A stretch of DNA of 12,302 bases. It comes from an uncultured bacterium. Lineage in GTDB: Bacteria > Pseudomonadota > Gammaproteobacteria > Burkholderiales > Burkholderiaceae_E. Of the stretch, positions 1 through 7,621 are shown in pieces. The stretch is from the NCBI GenBank assembly GCA_903864485.1, contig CAIPGD010000467.1:1-12302 (forward strand). Direction: 5' to 3'. Position 1 is the first letter of the stretch. Every line of letters begins with the position of its first letter. The notes under the pieces are model-generated. The model was not told the DNA's origin, made no database searches, and was given only the letters and a program-made list of their open reading frames with translations. A program made the position numbers and the translations under genes.

Positions 1-31
1 GCCCCTCGGTGCGACTTTGCTGCATTTTGGT

Positions 32-49
32 TGCACGGCCGCCCGTGCA
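32..49. promoter_or_regulatory. Inverted repeat upstream of cysE, possible operator
   Basis: A perfect 7-bp inverted repeat, tgcacgg (32-38) and ccgtgca (43-49), is separated by 4 bases and lies about 45 bases before the cysE start. It could be a regulator site or an RNA hairpin in the leader. It has no T-tract, so it is not a typical terminator. I cannot name a binding protein, and a chance palindrome in G+C-rich DNA is possible. Confidence 0.25.
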
Positions 50-94
50 CCGGCACTCTGTTGGGCTGATGAGAACTGAACCGCCTACATGCTG

Positions 95-844
95 ATGTTT
101 GATCGCCTTCGGGACGATATTCTCGCCGTGCGCAGTCGTGATCCCGCCGCACGCTCGGTGCTCGAGATCATCCTGTGCTACCCGGGAATTCACGCGCTGA
201 TTCTGCACCGCATGGCAAAGCGTCTTTGGCAGATGCAGTTTTGTACGATGGCCCGCTTTGTCTCTCATGTGGCGCGCGTCTTCACGGGGATCGAGATTCA
301 CCCGGGCGCAACGATCGGTCAACGGGTCTTTATCGATCATGGAATGGGTGTCGTGATTGGCGAGACTGCGGTCGTGGGGGATGATTGCACGATCTATCAG
401 GGTGTCACCCTTGGTGGGACGTCGTTGGCGCGCGGATTCAAGCGACATCCGACGCTTGGGCGGGGTGTCATCATCGGCGCCGGCGCTCAGGTTTTGGGCA
501 ATTTTACCGTCGGCGATGGCGCCAAGATTGGGTCCAATGCCGTAGTCGTCAAAGAGGTGCCCCCTGGGGCCACCGCCGTGGGCAATCCCGCGCGCGTACT
601 CTTGCGGGAAGACCAACAGCGGCGTGAAGAGACGGCGGCTAAGCTGGGCTTCTCAGCCTATGGTCTTTCTCCTGATGACAACGACCCCTTGTCCTTGGCC
701 CTGCACGGACTCATCGACCATGCGGCTGCTCAGGAGCGCCGGATCAATGAACTGACCGAGGCACTGCAGCGGGTCGGAATCGAAGTCGCGGCGGAAGCCC
801 AAGTAGCCGATGATCCCCGGCGGCTAGATCGATTGGTGGACTGA
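95..844 (+). CDS. cysE: Serine O-acetyltransferase (CysE, short EpsC type)
   Basis: Transfers acetyl from acetyl-CoA to L-serine, giving O-acetylserine, the cytoplasmic precursor of cysteine. The protein has an N-terminal helical part (about 1-65) followed by a left-handed beta-helix of hexapeptide repeats. Visible family motifs are HPGATIG (from residue 69), FIDHGMG with the Asp-His pair at about 81-82, GETAVVGDDC and YQGVTLGGTS. The end is a helical tail of about 75 residues after NPARVL. At 249 residues it matches short EpsC-type enzymes rather than the roughly 273-residue enterobacterial form. I chose the ATG at 95 because relatives begin Met-Phe-x-Arg-Leu; an in-frame ATG at 89 would add two residues. 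Neither start has a clear ribosome-binding site. The 3' end overlaps the convergent lpxH gene by 21 bases. Confidence 0.95.
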   Translation: MFDRLRDDILAVRSRDPAARSVLEIILCYPGIHALILHRMAKRLWQMQFCTMARFVSHVARVFTGIEIHPGATIGQRVFIDHGMGVVIGETAVVGDDCTIYQGVTLGGTSLARGFKRHPTLGRGVIIGAGAQVLGNFTVGDGAKIGSNAVVVKEVPPGATAVGNPARVLLREDQQRREETAAKLGFSAYGLSPDDNDPLSLALHGLIDHAAAQERRINELTEALQRVGIEVAAEAQVADDPRRLDRLVD

Positions 845-1597
845 GCCATCCGCTTGAACCCATAAACCGCCGCCCCGGGTTGCGCCGATTGCGCAGCCTT
901 CATCCAGGGGGACGTCAAAGTCCCAATCAGTCAGTACAAAGCGTTCGCCTTGCGGGTACTGGTGACGGGCCGGCCGATGGGTGTGACCATGAATCATCCG
1001 ACGGACCCCGTGCTGCGTCAGAAGCGCTTGCGCCTCGGTGGGGTTGGCGTCCGTGATCGCGGCGGCTTTGGTCGCGCCTGCTGCGCGACTCGCATCGCGC
1101 ATCTGTGCTGCGATCGCCCGGCGTTCGGCATACGGTCGGGCCAAAAATGCAGCGTTCCATTGCGGCGTACGCACCTCTTGTCGGAAGGCCTGATAAGCCA
1201 CGTCGTCCGTACAGAGCGTGTCGCCATGAAGGAGCAGGGTCGGCACTCCCCCGATGGTTACTTCGGCAGGTTCATCGATCATCGTGATTGCGGCCGATTG
1301 GGCAAAGCGCGCGCCCAGCAGAAAGTCGCGGTTGCCTCGGATGAGGCGGATCTTGCCTGGGCCGCATGCATTAGGCGGCGCGCTGAATGCTCGCAAGGCT
1401 CGCAGAATGGGCTCAAGCCACTCGCGCTCGAGCGGGTCGTCGATCGTGTCGTCACCAACCCAAACTTCGAACAGATCGCCCAGGATCCACAGATCGCGTG
1501 CGACGTGGGCATGGCTCTCGAGCCACCCGATCAAGCGTTCACAGGTCCGCGGCGTCGCCGCGCTCAGGTGCAGGTCGGATATGAACAAACTGCTCAT
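824..1597 (-). CDS. lpxH: UDP-2,3-diacylglucosamine diphosphatase (LpxH)
   Basis: Hydrolyses UDP-2,3-diacylglucosamine to lipid X and UMP at the inner face of the cytoplasmic membrane, the fourth step of lipid A synthesis, so the host makes lipopolysaccharide. The calcineurin-like metallophosphoesterase signature is complete: FISDLHLS (Asp8, His10), GDLFEVWVGDD (Asp41), GNRDFLLG (Asn89), LLHGDTLCTDD (His124) and IHGHTHRP (His203, 205, 207). These supply the expected dinuclear Mn ligands. The length, 257 residues, is normal for the family. It is the last gene of the minus-strand group and starts 31 bases after the isomerase gene ends. The ATG has only a weak GGAT-like ribosome site. Its stop codon lies inside the end of cysE on the other strand. 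Confidence 0.95.
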   Translation of the reverse strand: MSSLFISDLHLSAATPRTCERLIGWLESHAHVARDLWILGDLFEVWVGDDTIDDPLEREWLEPILRALRAFSAPPNACGPGKIRLIRGNRDFLLGARFAQSAAITMIDEPAEVTIGGVPTLLLHGDTLCTDDVAYQAFRQEVRTPQWNAAFLARPYAERRAIAAQMRDASRAAGATKAAAITDANPTEAQALLTQHGVRRMIHGHTHRPARHQYPQGERFVLTDWDFDVPLDEGCAIGATRGGGLWVQADGSVHQSI

Positions 1598-1628
1598 GGG
1601 CCCAATCCAACCCGCATTGGCGCGGATC

Positions 1629-2201
1629 TCAGCGTCGTTTGGCCGATTCGATCAAGACTGTTTCGGCCGGAACGTCCCGATGGGGGAATGTCGTGCGCGT
1701 CTTGACCCGACGGATCTTTTCAACCGTATCCATGCCTTCAATCACTTTGCCGAAAACGGCATAACCATTGCCATCGGGCTGCGGGTGATTGAGGCCAGCG
1801 TTATTGACCGTGTTGATGAAAAATTGCGAAGTCGCAGAGTTGGGGTCGCCGGTGCGGGCCATTGCCAGCCAGCCGATATCGTTACGCAGGCCATTCTTTG
1901 ACTCGAGTGTGATCGGCGCACGCTTGTTCGGCTTTTCCGCCATGTCCGCGGTCATACCACCGCATTGAATCATGAAATCGGCGATCACCCGATGAAATAC
2001 GGTTCCGGTGTAAAAGCCGTCGTCGACATAGCGCAGAAAATTCTCGACCGTGATTGGTGCTTTTTCTGGATAGAGCTCGACCGTAAAGTTGCCCATTGAA
2101 GTTCGGAATTCAACTTGTGGCGTCGGGGCGGCAGCAGCCCCATCAGCGATCGTGCCGAGCGTCGCAAATACAGTGAGCCATTGCAGTAGGCGAGGTTTCA
2201 T
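1629..2201 (-). CDS. Exported cyclophilin-type peptidyl-prolyl cis-trans isomerase
   Basis: A cyclophilin that speeds cis-trans isomerisation of Xaa-Pro bonds. Residues 1 to about 24 form a signal peptide (basic start, hydrophobic core, small-residue cleavage region GAAAA), so it probably works in the periplasm like E. coli PpiA. The cyclophilin fold follows, with FHRVIADFMIQCGG (catalytic Arg71, Phe76, Gln79), LAMARTGDPNSATSQFFIN and YAVFGKVIEGMDTV. Its 190 residues are the usual size. A good ribosome-binding site, AAGGA, lies about 8 bases before the ATG. It sits between the TPR gene and lpxH on the same strand, and is probably cotranscribed with both. ppiA would be a reasonable symbol, but PpiA and PpiB types cannot be separated firmly by eye. 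Confidence 0.93.
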   Translation of the reverse strand: MKPRLLQWLTVFATLGTIADGAAAAPTPQVEFRTSMGNFTVELYPEKAPITVENFLRYVDDGFYTGTVFHRVIADFMIQCGGMTADMAEKPNKRAPITLESKNGLRNDIGWLAMARTGDPNSATSQFFINTVNNAGLNHPQPDGNGYAVFGKVIEGMDTVEKIRRVKTRTTFPHRDVPAETVLIESAKRR

Positions 2202-2205
2202 CTTG

Positions 2206-2214
2206 TAGGTCCTT
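2206..2214 (-). promoter_or_regulatory. Ribosome-binding site of the isomerase gene
   Basis: On the minus strand the sequence AAGAAGGACC comes just before the ATG at 2201, a purine-rich Shine-Dalgarno match. It lies immediately after the 13-bp tandem repeats, so the repeats end without entering the translation start region. Confidence 0.6.
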
Positions 2215-2220
2215 CTTAAG

Positions 2221-2272
2221 GGGTAGAACTGAGGGGTAGAACTGAGGGGTAGAACTGAGGGATGGAAATCAG
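2221..2272. repeat. 13-bp tandem repeat, three exact copies plus one diverged
   Basis: The unit gggtagaactgag occurs exactly at 2221-2233, 2234-2246 and 2247-2259. A diverged fourth copy, ggatggaaatcag, is at 2260-2272 and contains the stop codon of the TPR gene (2269-2271). The array therefore fills the gap between the TPR gene's stop and the isomerase gene's ribosome site. It probably arose by slippage from the end of the TPR gene. Copy number may vary between strains. I see no hairpin or terminator in it. Confidence 0.9.
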
Positions 2273-3009
2273 GGGCTGGAATTTGGCGTCGGAGTGGCAG
2301 TGACCCCCCGCAAGTATCGCGTCTTGGGTGGATCGCCTGGCGGGCTATTAGTCCTTGGACCCAGGTTTCGCGAAGCCAGATCGCGCGTGATCAGATCGCG
2401 TGCAAGAACAAGACGTTCCTGCACCCGGGCCGCTTGTGAGGGGTTTAAAAATTCTGCGTGTTCCCAGGCGCGTTGAGCTAACCGCAGATAGATATCGCCC
2501 AGATTCTCATGCGCAAGTCCGTACGAGGGCAGTACTCGTGTCGCGGTTTCGAGCGTCTCACGGGCAGAGTCGAGATCACCCCCGCTGGCCTGCAGAACGG
2601 CGAGGTTGTTATAGGGTTCAGGAAGTTCCGGAAAATCCTGAATCATTTGTCGGAACAGCATGATTGCGTCATCGCGGCGCCCGAGCTCGGTCAGCAACAC
2701 GCCACGCAAAAATCGCAGCTGGGTGTCTTTGGGGTCGGTACTCAGGGCCTTGTCGACCCGGGCCAACGCCCTCGACCGCTCTCCCGAGCGGTAGATCTTC
2801 AGGGCGTCTGCGTGGGCGATGGCTGAATCAGCGGGCGCCATGCTCTGCGCGTACGCTGTTGGCAAGGTAAGGGACGCCGCAAACATGCCGACTGTGAGCG
2901 CAATGCCCAATAGAAACCTGGTCGCGGGCGTCCCAATGGGAAAAAACCGATCGATCCGGGGTTCGGCCCCTGAGGAGGGCTTTGATAGACTGCCGCGCAT
3001 CCCGCGCAT
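2269..3009 (-). CDS. Exported tetratricopeptide-repeat protein
   Basis: A TPR protein of unknown specific role. Counting from the furthest upstream ATG (3042), residues about 40-66 form a signal peptide (TRFLLGIALTVGMFAASLT, then PTAYAQ). Helix pairs of TPR type follow at about 75-108, 109-142, 143-176 and from 177, for example LRGVLLTELGRRDDAIMLF and PYNNLAVLQASGGDLDSA. The proline-rich C-terminus shows no domain. TPRs bind other proteins, so a periplasmic scaffold or assembly role is likely but not shown. I prefer the ATG at 3009, which has GAGG about 12 bases upstream. The ATG at 3042 would make the start codon overlap the divergent cysS start, and an ATG at 3000 is also possible. It is first in the minus-strand group with the isomerase and lpxH. 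Confidence 0.85.
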   Translation of the reverse strand: MRGMRGSLSKPSSGAEPRIDRFFPIGTPATRFLLGIALTVGMFAASLTLPTAYAQSMAPADSAIAHADALKIYRSGERSRALARVDKALSTDPKDTQLRFLRGVLLTELGRRDDAIMLFRQMIQDFPELPEPYNNLAVLQASGGDLDSARETLETATRVLPSYGLAHENLGDIYLRLAQRAWEHAEFLNPSQAARVQERLVLARDLITRDLASRNLGPRTNSPPGDPPKTRYLRGVTATPTPNSSP

Positions 3010-3040
3010 TCTAGCAATGGGCCTCAGGTTACCGATCGAC

Positions 3041-4510
3041 ATGCTCCGAATTCATAACTCGCTCACCCGCCGCAAAGAGCCGTTCGTACCCCTCAAGGCC
3101 GGCCAGGTCGGACTATATGTCTGTGGCATGACCGTGTACGACGTTTGCCATATCGGGCATGCGCGGGTGCTGGTCGCGTTCGACGTTGTTCGGCGTTGGC
3201 TGCGGTGTCAGGGCTATCAAGTCACTTACGTTCGCAACATTACCGACATCGACGACAAAATTATTCGTCGCGCCGTCGAGAATGGCGAGACCATTTCACA
3301 ACTCACCCAGCGCACGATTGGCCTGCTGCATGAGGATGCCCGGGCGCTTGGGGTCGAACCGCCAGATCACGAGCCACGAGCAACTCAGTTCGTGCCTTCG
3401 ATGCTCAGGATGATTGGGGCGCTCGAGCGTAACGGGCTCGCTTATCAGGCTGACGGCGCGGCTGACGGCGCGGCTGACCGGGGTGCCGACGGCGAGCGGC
3501 ACGGCGATGTGTTGTTCTCGGTTCGGCGCTTCCCGGGCTATGGTCGGTTGTCGGGCAAGTCACCCGACGAATTGCGCGCGGGTGAGCGCGTCGCGGTGGC
3601 CGATCACAAGCAGGACCCACTCGATTTTGTTCTCTGGAAAGCCGCCAAGCCTGACGATCCGGCGGAGGCTACTTGGGGCTCCGAGTATGGGCCGGGCAGA
3701 CCCGGTTGGCACCTGGAGTGCTCGGCGATGGCGACTGAGCTGTTGGGCGTTAGTTTCGATTTGCATGGTGGCGGGGCCGATCTTCAGTTTCCGCATCATG
3801 AGAACGAGATCGCTCAATCCGAAGGTGCCCAGCCGGCATTTCCTGATTGCAAGCCATTCGTGGGTACCTGGATGCACAACGGGTTCGTGCGAATTGACGA
3901 CGAAAAGATGTCGAAATCGCTGGGCAATTTCTTCACGGTCCGAGAGGTCCTGAAGAAAGTCGACGCCGAGGTGCTACGGTTTTTTATTGTTCGGGCGCAT
4001 TACCGGAGTGCCCTCAATTGGTCCGATGCGCACCTTGAAGACGCTCGCACCGGTCTGTTGCGGCTCTACGGGGCCCTTGCGGAAGCCGCTTTGCCCGCCG
4101 TCGGTCACGCCGGCGCTGTTGTCGATTGGAATGCGCCGGCTGCGGTTCGTTTCGCGGCCGCTATGAATGATGATTTCGCGACGCCTGAAGCGGTGGCCGT
4201 CCTGTTCGAACTTGCTGCGGAGGTCCATCGCGGACATCAGGTCGCTGAGAACGCCGGTCTTTTGCGCGCGCTCGGGCATTGCCTCGGACTGCTCACGCAA
4301 GATCCCGCAGGTGTGCGTCGCAGCGGACTGCATGCTCAGTCGGAGTCTGGTGGACTCGATGACGTCGCGATCGAGGCGCTCATCAATTCGCGGATCGCCG
4401 CAAAGAAGGGGCGCGATTTTGCGCGTGCCGATGCCATTCGGGCCGAACTCACGGCCGCAGGCATCACACTCGAAGACAGTGCAGGCGGGACTCTTTGGCG
4501 CCGCAGTTGA
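3041..4510 (+). CDS. cysS: Cysteinyl-tRNA synthetase
   Basis: Class I aminoacyl-tRNA synthetase that activates cysteine with ATP and charges tRNA-Cys in the cytoplasm. Visible motifs are YVCGMTVYDVCHIGH (zinc ligand Cys28 and the HIGH motif at 37-40), GWHLECSAM (Cys227), FPHHENE (His252, Glu256) and KMSKS (289-293), then the C-terminal helical anticodon-binding region. The ATG at 3041 gives 489 residues and places Cys28 exactly as in E. coli; in-frame codons upstream to 2819 belong to noise opposite the TPR gene. Relative to E. coli (Cys28, Cys209, His234, Glu238 from memory), the later zinc ligands are shifted by 18. That shift is accounted for mainly by an Ala-Asp-Gly-rich repeat at residues 137-152. 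It heads the long plus-strand gene row; its TGA overlaps the next gene's likely TTG start. Confidence 0.97.
   Translation: MLRIHNSLTRRKEPFVPLKAGQVGLYVCGMTVYDVCHIGHARVLVAFDVVRRWLRCQGYQVTYVRNITDIDDKIIRRAVENGETISQLTQRTIGLLHEDARALGVEPPDHEPRATQFVPSMLRMIGALERNGLAYQADGAADGAADRGADGERHGDVLFSVRRFPGYGRLSGKSPDELRAGERVAVADHKQDPLDFVLWKAAKPDDPAEATWGSEYGPGRPGWHLECSAMATELLGVSFDLHGGGADLQFPHHENEIAQSEGAQPAFPDCKPFVGTWMHNGFVRIDDEKMSKSLGNFFTVREVLKKVDAEVLRFFIVRAHYRSALNWSDAHLEDARTGLLRLYGALAEAALPAVGHAGAVVDWNAPAAVRFAAAMNDDFATPEAVAVLFELAAEVHRGHQVAENAGLLRALGHCLGLLTQDPAGVRRSGLHAQSESGGLDDVAIEALINSRIAAKKGRDFARADAIRAELTAAGITLEDSAGGTLWRRS
3449..3496 (+). repeat. 12-bp minisatellite inside cysS, four units
   Basis: Two exact units gctgacggcgcg (3449-3460, 3461-3472) are followed by two diverged ones, gctgaccggggt (3473-3484) and gccgacggcgag (3485-3496). 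Being 12 bp long, they keep the frame and encode ADGA-ADGA-ADRG-ADGE, residues 137-152 of cysteinyl-tRNA synthetase. The segment sits between ...GLAYQ and the conserved ...GDVLFSV strand, where E. coli CysRS has only a short turn. Confidence 0.85.
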
Positions 4511-5187
4511 CCGCGCCCCCGCCACCCGGTTGGTGGTCGCAGGCCCGGCAAGAACTCAGTGCGGCCGATCCGGTGTTGGCGGGTTTGATCGCCGGGTTCG
4601 GCGACGCATCTCTGGGCTCTCGGGGCGATCCGTTTACGACGCTCGCACGATCGATCGTGGGACAGCAGATTTCGGTCAAGGCCGCCCAATCGGTTTGGGA
4701 TCGGTTCGCGGCCGCGGCCGCAGGGGTCCAGGAGGCTGACGCCCGAAAGCCCGGTGACCAATTGGCTTTAATGGCTGTGACCCCCATGGCGGTGATGGCG
4801 ATGAGCCTGGAGCAGTTGAGGGCCTGTGGCTTGTCCCTGCGAAAGGCCGAGTACCTTGGCGATCTGGCACGACGCTTCGATCAGGGCGACCTTCTGCCCG
4901 AACGCTGGCCGACCATGGATGACGAAGCGGTCATTACCGAACTGATCTGCGTCCGGGGCATCGGGCGCTGGACAGCCGAGATGTTCCTGATATTCAATCT
5001 GCTGCGGCCGGACGTGTTGCCGCTGGACGATATCGGGTTATTACGGGCGATGGGGCTTCATTGGTTGCAAGGCGTGACACCGACCCGAGCACAAGCGCGA
5101 GAATTGGCGCAGCGTTGGTCCCCCTGGCGCACGGCAGCCACCTGGTATCTGTGGCGCAGTCTGGACCCCGTGCCCGTCGAATACTGA
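4507..5187 (+). CDS. AlkA-type DNA-3-methyladenine glycosylase (HhH-GPD family)
   Basis: Excises alkylated bases such as 3-methyladenine from DNA, starting base excision repair. The HhH-GPD fold is recognisable. An N-terminal helical part contains FTTLARSIVGQQISVKAA. The helix-hairpin-helix ICVRGIGRWTAEMF lies about 24 residues before LPLDDIGL, whose second Asp matches catalytic Asp238 of E. coli AlkA. The protein ends in RWSPWRTAATWYLWRS, as in AlkA. It lacks the AlkA N-terminal domain, so it is the short type (226 residues). No ATG precedes the conserved region. TTG at 4507 overlaps the cysS stop as TTGA; TTG at 4495, with AGGCGGG about 6-10 bases upstream, would add four residues. Either way translation is probably coupled to cysS. 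Calling it alkA would be reasonable. Confidence 0.88.
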   Translation: MTAPPPPGWWSQARQELSAADPVLAGLIAGFGDASLGSRGDPFTTLARSIVGQQISVKAAQSVWDRFAAAAAGVQEADARKPGDQLALMAVTPMAVMAMSLEQLRACGLSLRKAEYLGDLARRFDQGDLLPERWPTMDDEAVITELICVRGIGRWTAEMFLIFNLLRPDVLPLDDIGLLRAMGLHWLQGVTPTRAQARELAQRWSPWRTAATWYLWRSLDPVPVEY

Positions 5188-5205
5188 GAACCTGAACAGG
5201 AACCG

Positions 5206-6183
5206 ATGAAAAACACTTTTCTTGAATTTGAGCAGCCAATTGCCGAGCTTGAGGCCAAGATTGAAGAGCTTCGTTTTGTGCAGGACGACTCGGCGGTTGA
5301 TATTGCCGATGAGATTGATCGCTTACAAAAGAAGGGTCAGACTCTTGTCAAAGAGACCTATGCCAAGCTGACGCCGTGGCAGGTTGCCCAGGTCGCCCGC
5401 CATCCTCAGCGGCCCTATACGCTGGATTACCTGCGCTTAATGTTCACCGATTGGCATGAGTTGCATGGCGATCGCAGCTTTGCCGATGATCCTTCGATCG
5501 TTGGTGGCATGGGTCGATTCAATGGGCAATCCGTGATGGTGATCGGGCACCAGAAAGGTCATGACACCAAGGAACGCGCCTACCGAAACTTTGGTATGCC
5601 GCGCCCAGAAGGCTATCGCAAGGCCTTGCGCCTGATGAAGCTGGCCGAGAAATTCGGCCTTCCGGTCATGACTTTTATTGATACCCCGGGGGCATTTCCG
5701 GGTATTGATGCTGAAGAGCGCGGTCAGTCGGAGGCGATTGGACGCAATCTGTTTGAGATGTCGCGTCTGCGCGTCCCCGTTATTTCGACCATCATTGGCG
5801 AAGGCGGTTCGGGCGGCGCACTGGCCATTGGCGTCAGTGACGTGACGTTGATGTTGCAGTACGCGATTTACTCAGTCATCTCCCCGGAAGGGTGCGCTGC
5901 GATCTTATGGAAAACGTCAGAGCGGGCGCCCGATGCGGCCGAAGCCCTCGGCGTTACCGCACATCGCCTGAAAGCGCTGGGGCTGATCGACCGACTGGTT
6001 AGCGAACCTGCAGGAGGCGCGCACCGCGATCATGCCCAGATGGCGCAACTTCTCAAGCGGGCGTTGGGCGACGCGCTTCGCCAGTTCAACGGCATCGACG
6101 TCGAAACCCTTCTTGTGCAGCGTCATGCGCGCTTGATGGCGTATGGCAAGTTCAAGGAAAGCGTCGGCCGCGCGCGGGCTTGA
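5206..6183 (+). CDS. accA: Acetyl-CoA carboxylase carboxyltransferase subunit alpha
   Basis: With AccD it forms the carboxyltransferase that moves CO2 from biotin on AccB to acetyl-CoA, giving malonyl-CoA for fatty acid synthesis. The N-terminal coiled-coil-like helices (FEQPIAELEAKIEELR) and the crotonase-like core are clear: TLDYLRLMFTDWHELHGDR, FIDTPGAFPGIDAEERGQ, IGEGGSGGALAIG and YSVISPEGCAAILWK. At 325 residues it is close to the E. coli subunit. The ATG has AGGA four bases upstream (5198-5201), slightly close but plausible. An 18-base gap follows the glycosylase gene and the 3' end overlaps tilS by 41 bases. accD is not in the window. Confidence 0.97.
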   Translation: MKNTFLEFEQPIAELEAKIEELRFVQDDSAVDIADEIDRLQKKGQTLVKETYAKLTPWQVAQVARHPQRPYTLDYLRLMFTDWHELHGDRSFADDPSIVGGMGRFNGQSVMVIGHQKGHDTKERAYRNFGMPRPEGYRKALRLMKLAEKFGLPVMTFIDTPGAFPGIDAEERGQSEAIGRNLFEMSRLRVPVISTIIGEGGSGGALAIGVSDVTLMLQYAIYSVISPEGCAAILWKTSERAPDAAEALGVTAHRLKALGLIDRLVSEPAGGAHRDHAQMAQLLKRALGDALRQFNGIDVETLLVQRHARLMAYGKFKESVGRARA

Positions 6184-7621
6184 CCCGAAGGCGGCGGATG
6201 ACCCCGTCGCCTGCGTCGATCGAACCGTCGCCGATTGGTTACTGACGCGCTCTGATGCCGGGGGGCTGCCGGGCGAACCGGCACTCTTGATCATCGCATT
6301 CAGTGGCGGACTCGACTCGAGTGTCTTACTCGATGCAATGGTTCGCCAAAGGGCGCGGTGGTCCCAGCACTGGGTACTGCACGCTGTTCACGTCCATCAC
6401 GGTTTGCAGTCCGCTGCCGATGCATGGCCTGACCACTGCCGAGCGTTTGCCGAGGCAAGGGGGGTGACCTTCGAGACCTTGCGGGTTCGGGTCGGCGCCC
6501 TGCGACGACGGCGGGACGGTCTCGAGGCCGCGGCGCGGGCCGCCCGCTACCAAGCAATCGCGGAGCACGCGCAGACGCTTGGGGCTCGGGCGGTTCTGAC
6601 CGCGCATCATGCCGACGATCAGTTGGAGACTTTGCTGATGCGTCTAGCCCGTGGCACCGGCCTGGATGGGCTTGGCGGCATTGCTGATGATCAACCCTGG
6701 CCACAGGGGGGTGAGCATTGCCGTTTGTGGCGACCGCTTTTGGGACTCAGCCGGGCGACCCTTGAGCGATGTGCAACCGCGCTGGGATTAAGGTTTGTTC
6801 AAGATCCGAGTAACACCGACCAAGCCATGACCCGCAACGCGGTGCGGCACCATTTGATGCCAGCCCTGGACATGGCCTTGCCCGATTGGCGATCCGGATT
6901 TTTGCGCTCGCGCACTTTGCTCGATGAAGCCAATGATCGATTGCAGGAGCAAACCCGTGCTGATTTGTTGCAATGTCAGCTGACCGACCGCCAACACTTA
7001 AATGCGATTGCGCTCGCTGACTTGACGGATGCCCGACGCCGAGCGGTTTGGCGAGCCTGGTTTGATCATCTAAAGCTTCGAATGCCCTCAATGCGTCGTC
7101 TGGATGCGATCGACCGCAGTTTGGCGATGAGCGCCTCGGGCGAGGCTCTGCACGAGGGTTGGTCGTTTAGGCGTTGGCGCGACATGATCGTGGCCAGTCC
7201 AGCCGCGAGCGTGAATGAAGACATCGATCCGCCGATCGACCCCGGTGATGTGAAGTTGGTCTGGAGCGGCGAACCGTCCCTTTCGATCGAGGAGTGGTGC
7301 GGCTCGTTGGTTTTTGATCTTGATAAGGGCTCTGAACAAGATGCCGGGGTTGACCCCGACTGGCTCCGTGGTCAACGTCTTCTGGTTACCGCCCAGCGAT
7401 CCGCCGCACGCTTGCGAATCGCACCCCTCGCCCGTTCGCGTTCGCTGAAAGGGCTTTACCAGAGCGCTTCTATCCCGCCGTGGGTACGCCCAACACTCCC
7501 TCTGGTTTTCGCGGGCGATGAGCTGGTTTTCGCGGCCGGTCTCGGCATGAATTACACGGTCAACCAAAAGGTACCCGGCGGGCTCGTGCTGAATTGGTGT
7601 CCAGGGAAATCCGGTCCTTGA
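6143..7621 (+). CDS. tilS: tRNA(Ile)-lysidine synthase
   Basis: Uses ATP and lysine to convert C34 of tRNA-Ile(CAU) to lysidine, so that it reads AUA and is charged with isoleucine. The N-terminal PP-loop ATP pyrophosphatase domain has IAFSGGLDSS (residues 51-60), HAVHVHHGLQSAAD, LTAHHADDQLETLLMRLARG and FVQDPSNTD...RNAVRHHLMP. A middle helical domain follows, then a TilS C-terminal domain (SLKGLYQSASIPPWVR, FAGDELVFAAGLGMN). At 492 residues it is somewhat longer than the E. coli enzyme. The ATG at 6143 is the only ATG, GTG or TTG in frame before the PP-loop. It lies 41 bases inside accA and has a weak ribosome site, so coupling to accA translation is likely. An essential gene wherever tRNA-Ile(CAU) is needed. 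Confidence 0.95.
   Translation: MASSRKASAARGLDPKAADDPVACVDRTVADWLLTRSDAGGLPGEPALLIIAFSGGLDSSVLLDAMVRQRARWSQHWVLHAVHVHHGLQSAADAWPDHCRAFAEARGVTFETLRVRVGALRRRRDGLEAAARAARYQAIAEHAQTLGARAVLTAHHADDQLETLLMRLARGTGLDGLGGIADDQPWPQGGEHCRLWRPLLGLSRATLERCATALGLRFVQDPSNTDQAMTRNAVRHHLMPALDMALPDWRSGFLRSRTLLDEANDRLQEQTRADLLQCQLTDRQHLNAIALADLTDARRRAVWRAWFDHLKLRMPSMRRLDAIDRSLAMSASGEALHEGWSFRRWRDMIVASPAASVNEDIDPPIDPGDVKLVWSGEPSLSIEEWCGSLVFDLDKGSEQDAGVDPDWLRGQRLLVTAQRSAARLRIAPLARSRSLKGLYQSASIPPWVRPTLPLVFAGDELVFAAGLGMNYTVNQKVPGGLVLNWCPGKSGP

Noticed and set aside
20..66. NtrC-like or sigma-54 promoter before cysE (tgcattttggttgca and ggcac...ttgg)
   Set aside because: Spacing between the GGCAC and TTG elements is one base short, the GC of the -12 box is absent, and the dyad is imperfect.
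950..1705. Plus-strand 251-codon frame opposite lpxH
   Set aside because: lpxH on the other strand has all catalytic motifs; this frame shows no domain and is a shadow of it.
2221..2272. CRISPR array
   Set aside because: Units are 13 bp and directly adjacent with no spacers, so it is a simple tandem repeat.
2819..3040. 74-codon in-frame extension before cysS
   Set aside because: It lies opposite the TPR gene's signal-peptide region, and the start at 3041 puts Cys28 and HIGH exactly where the family has them.
3974..4525. Minus-strand 183-codon frame opposite cysS
   Set aside because: No recognisable domain or ribosome site, and it is fully covered by the conserved cysS C-terminal region.
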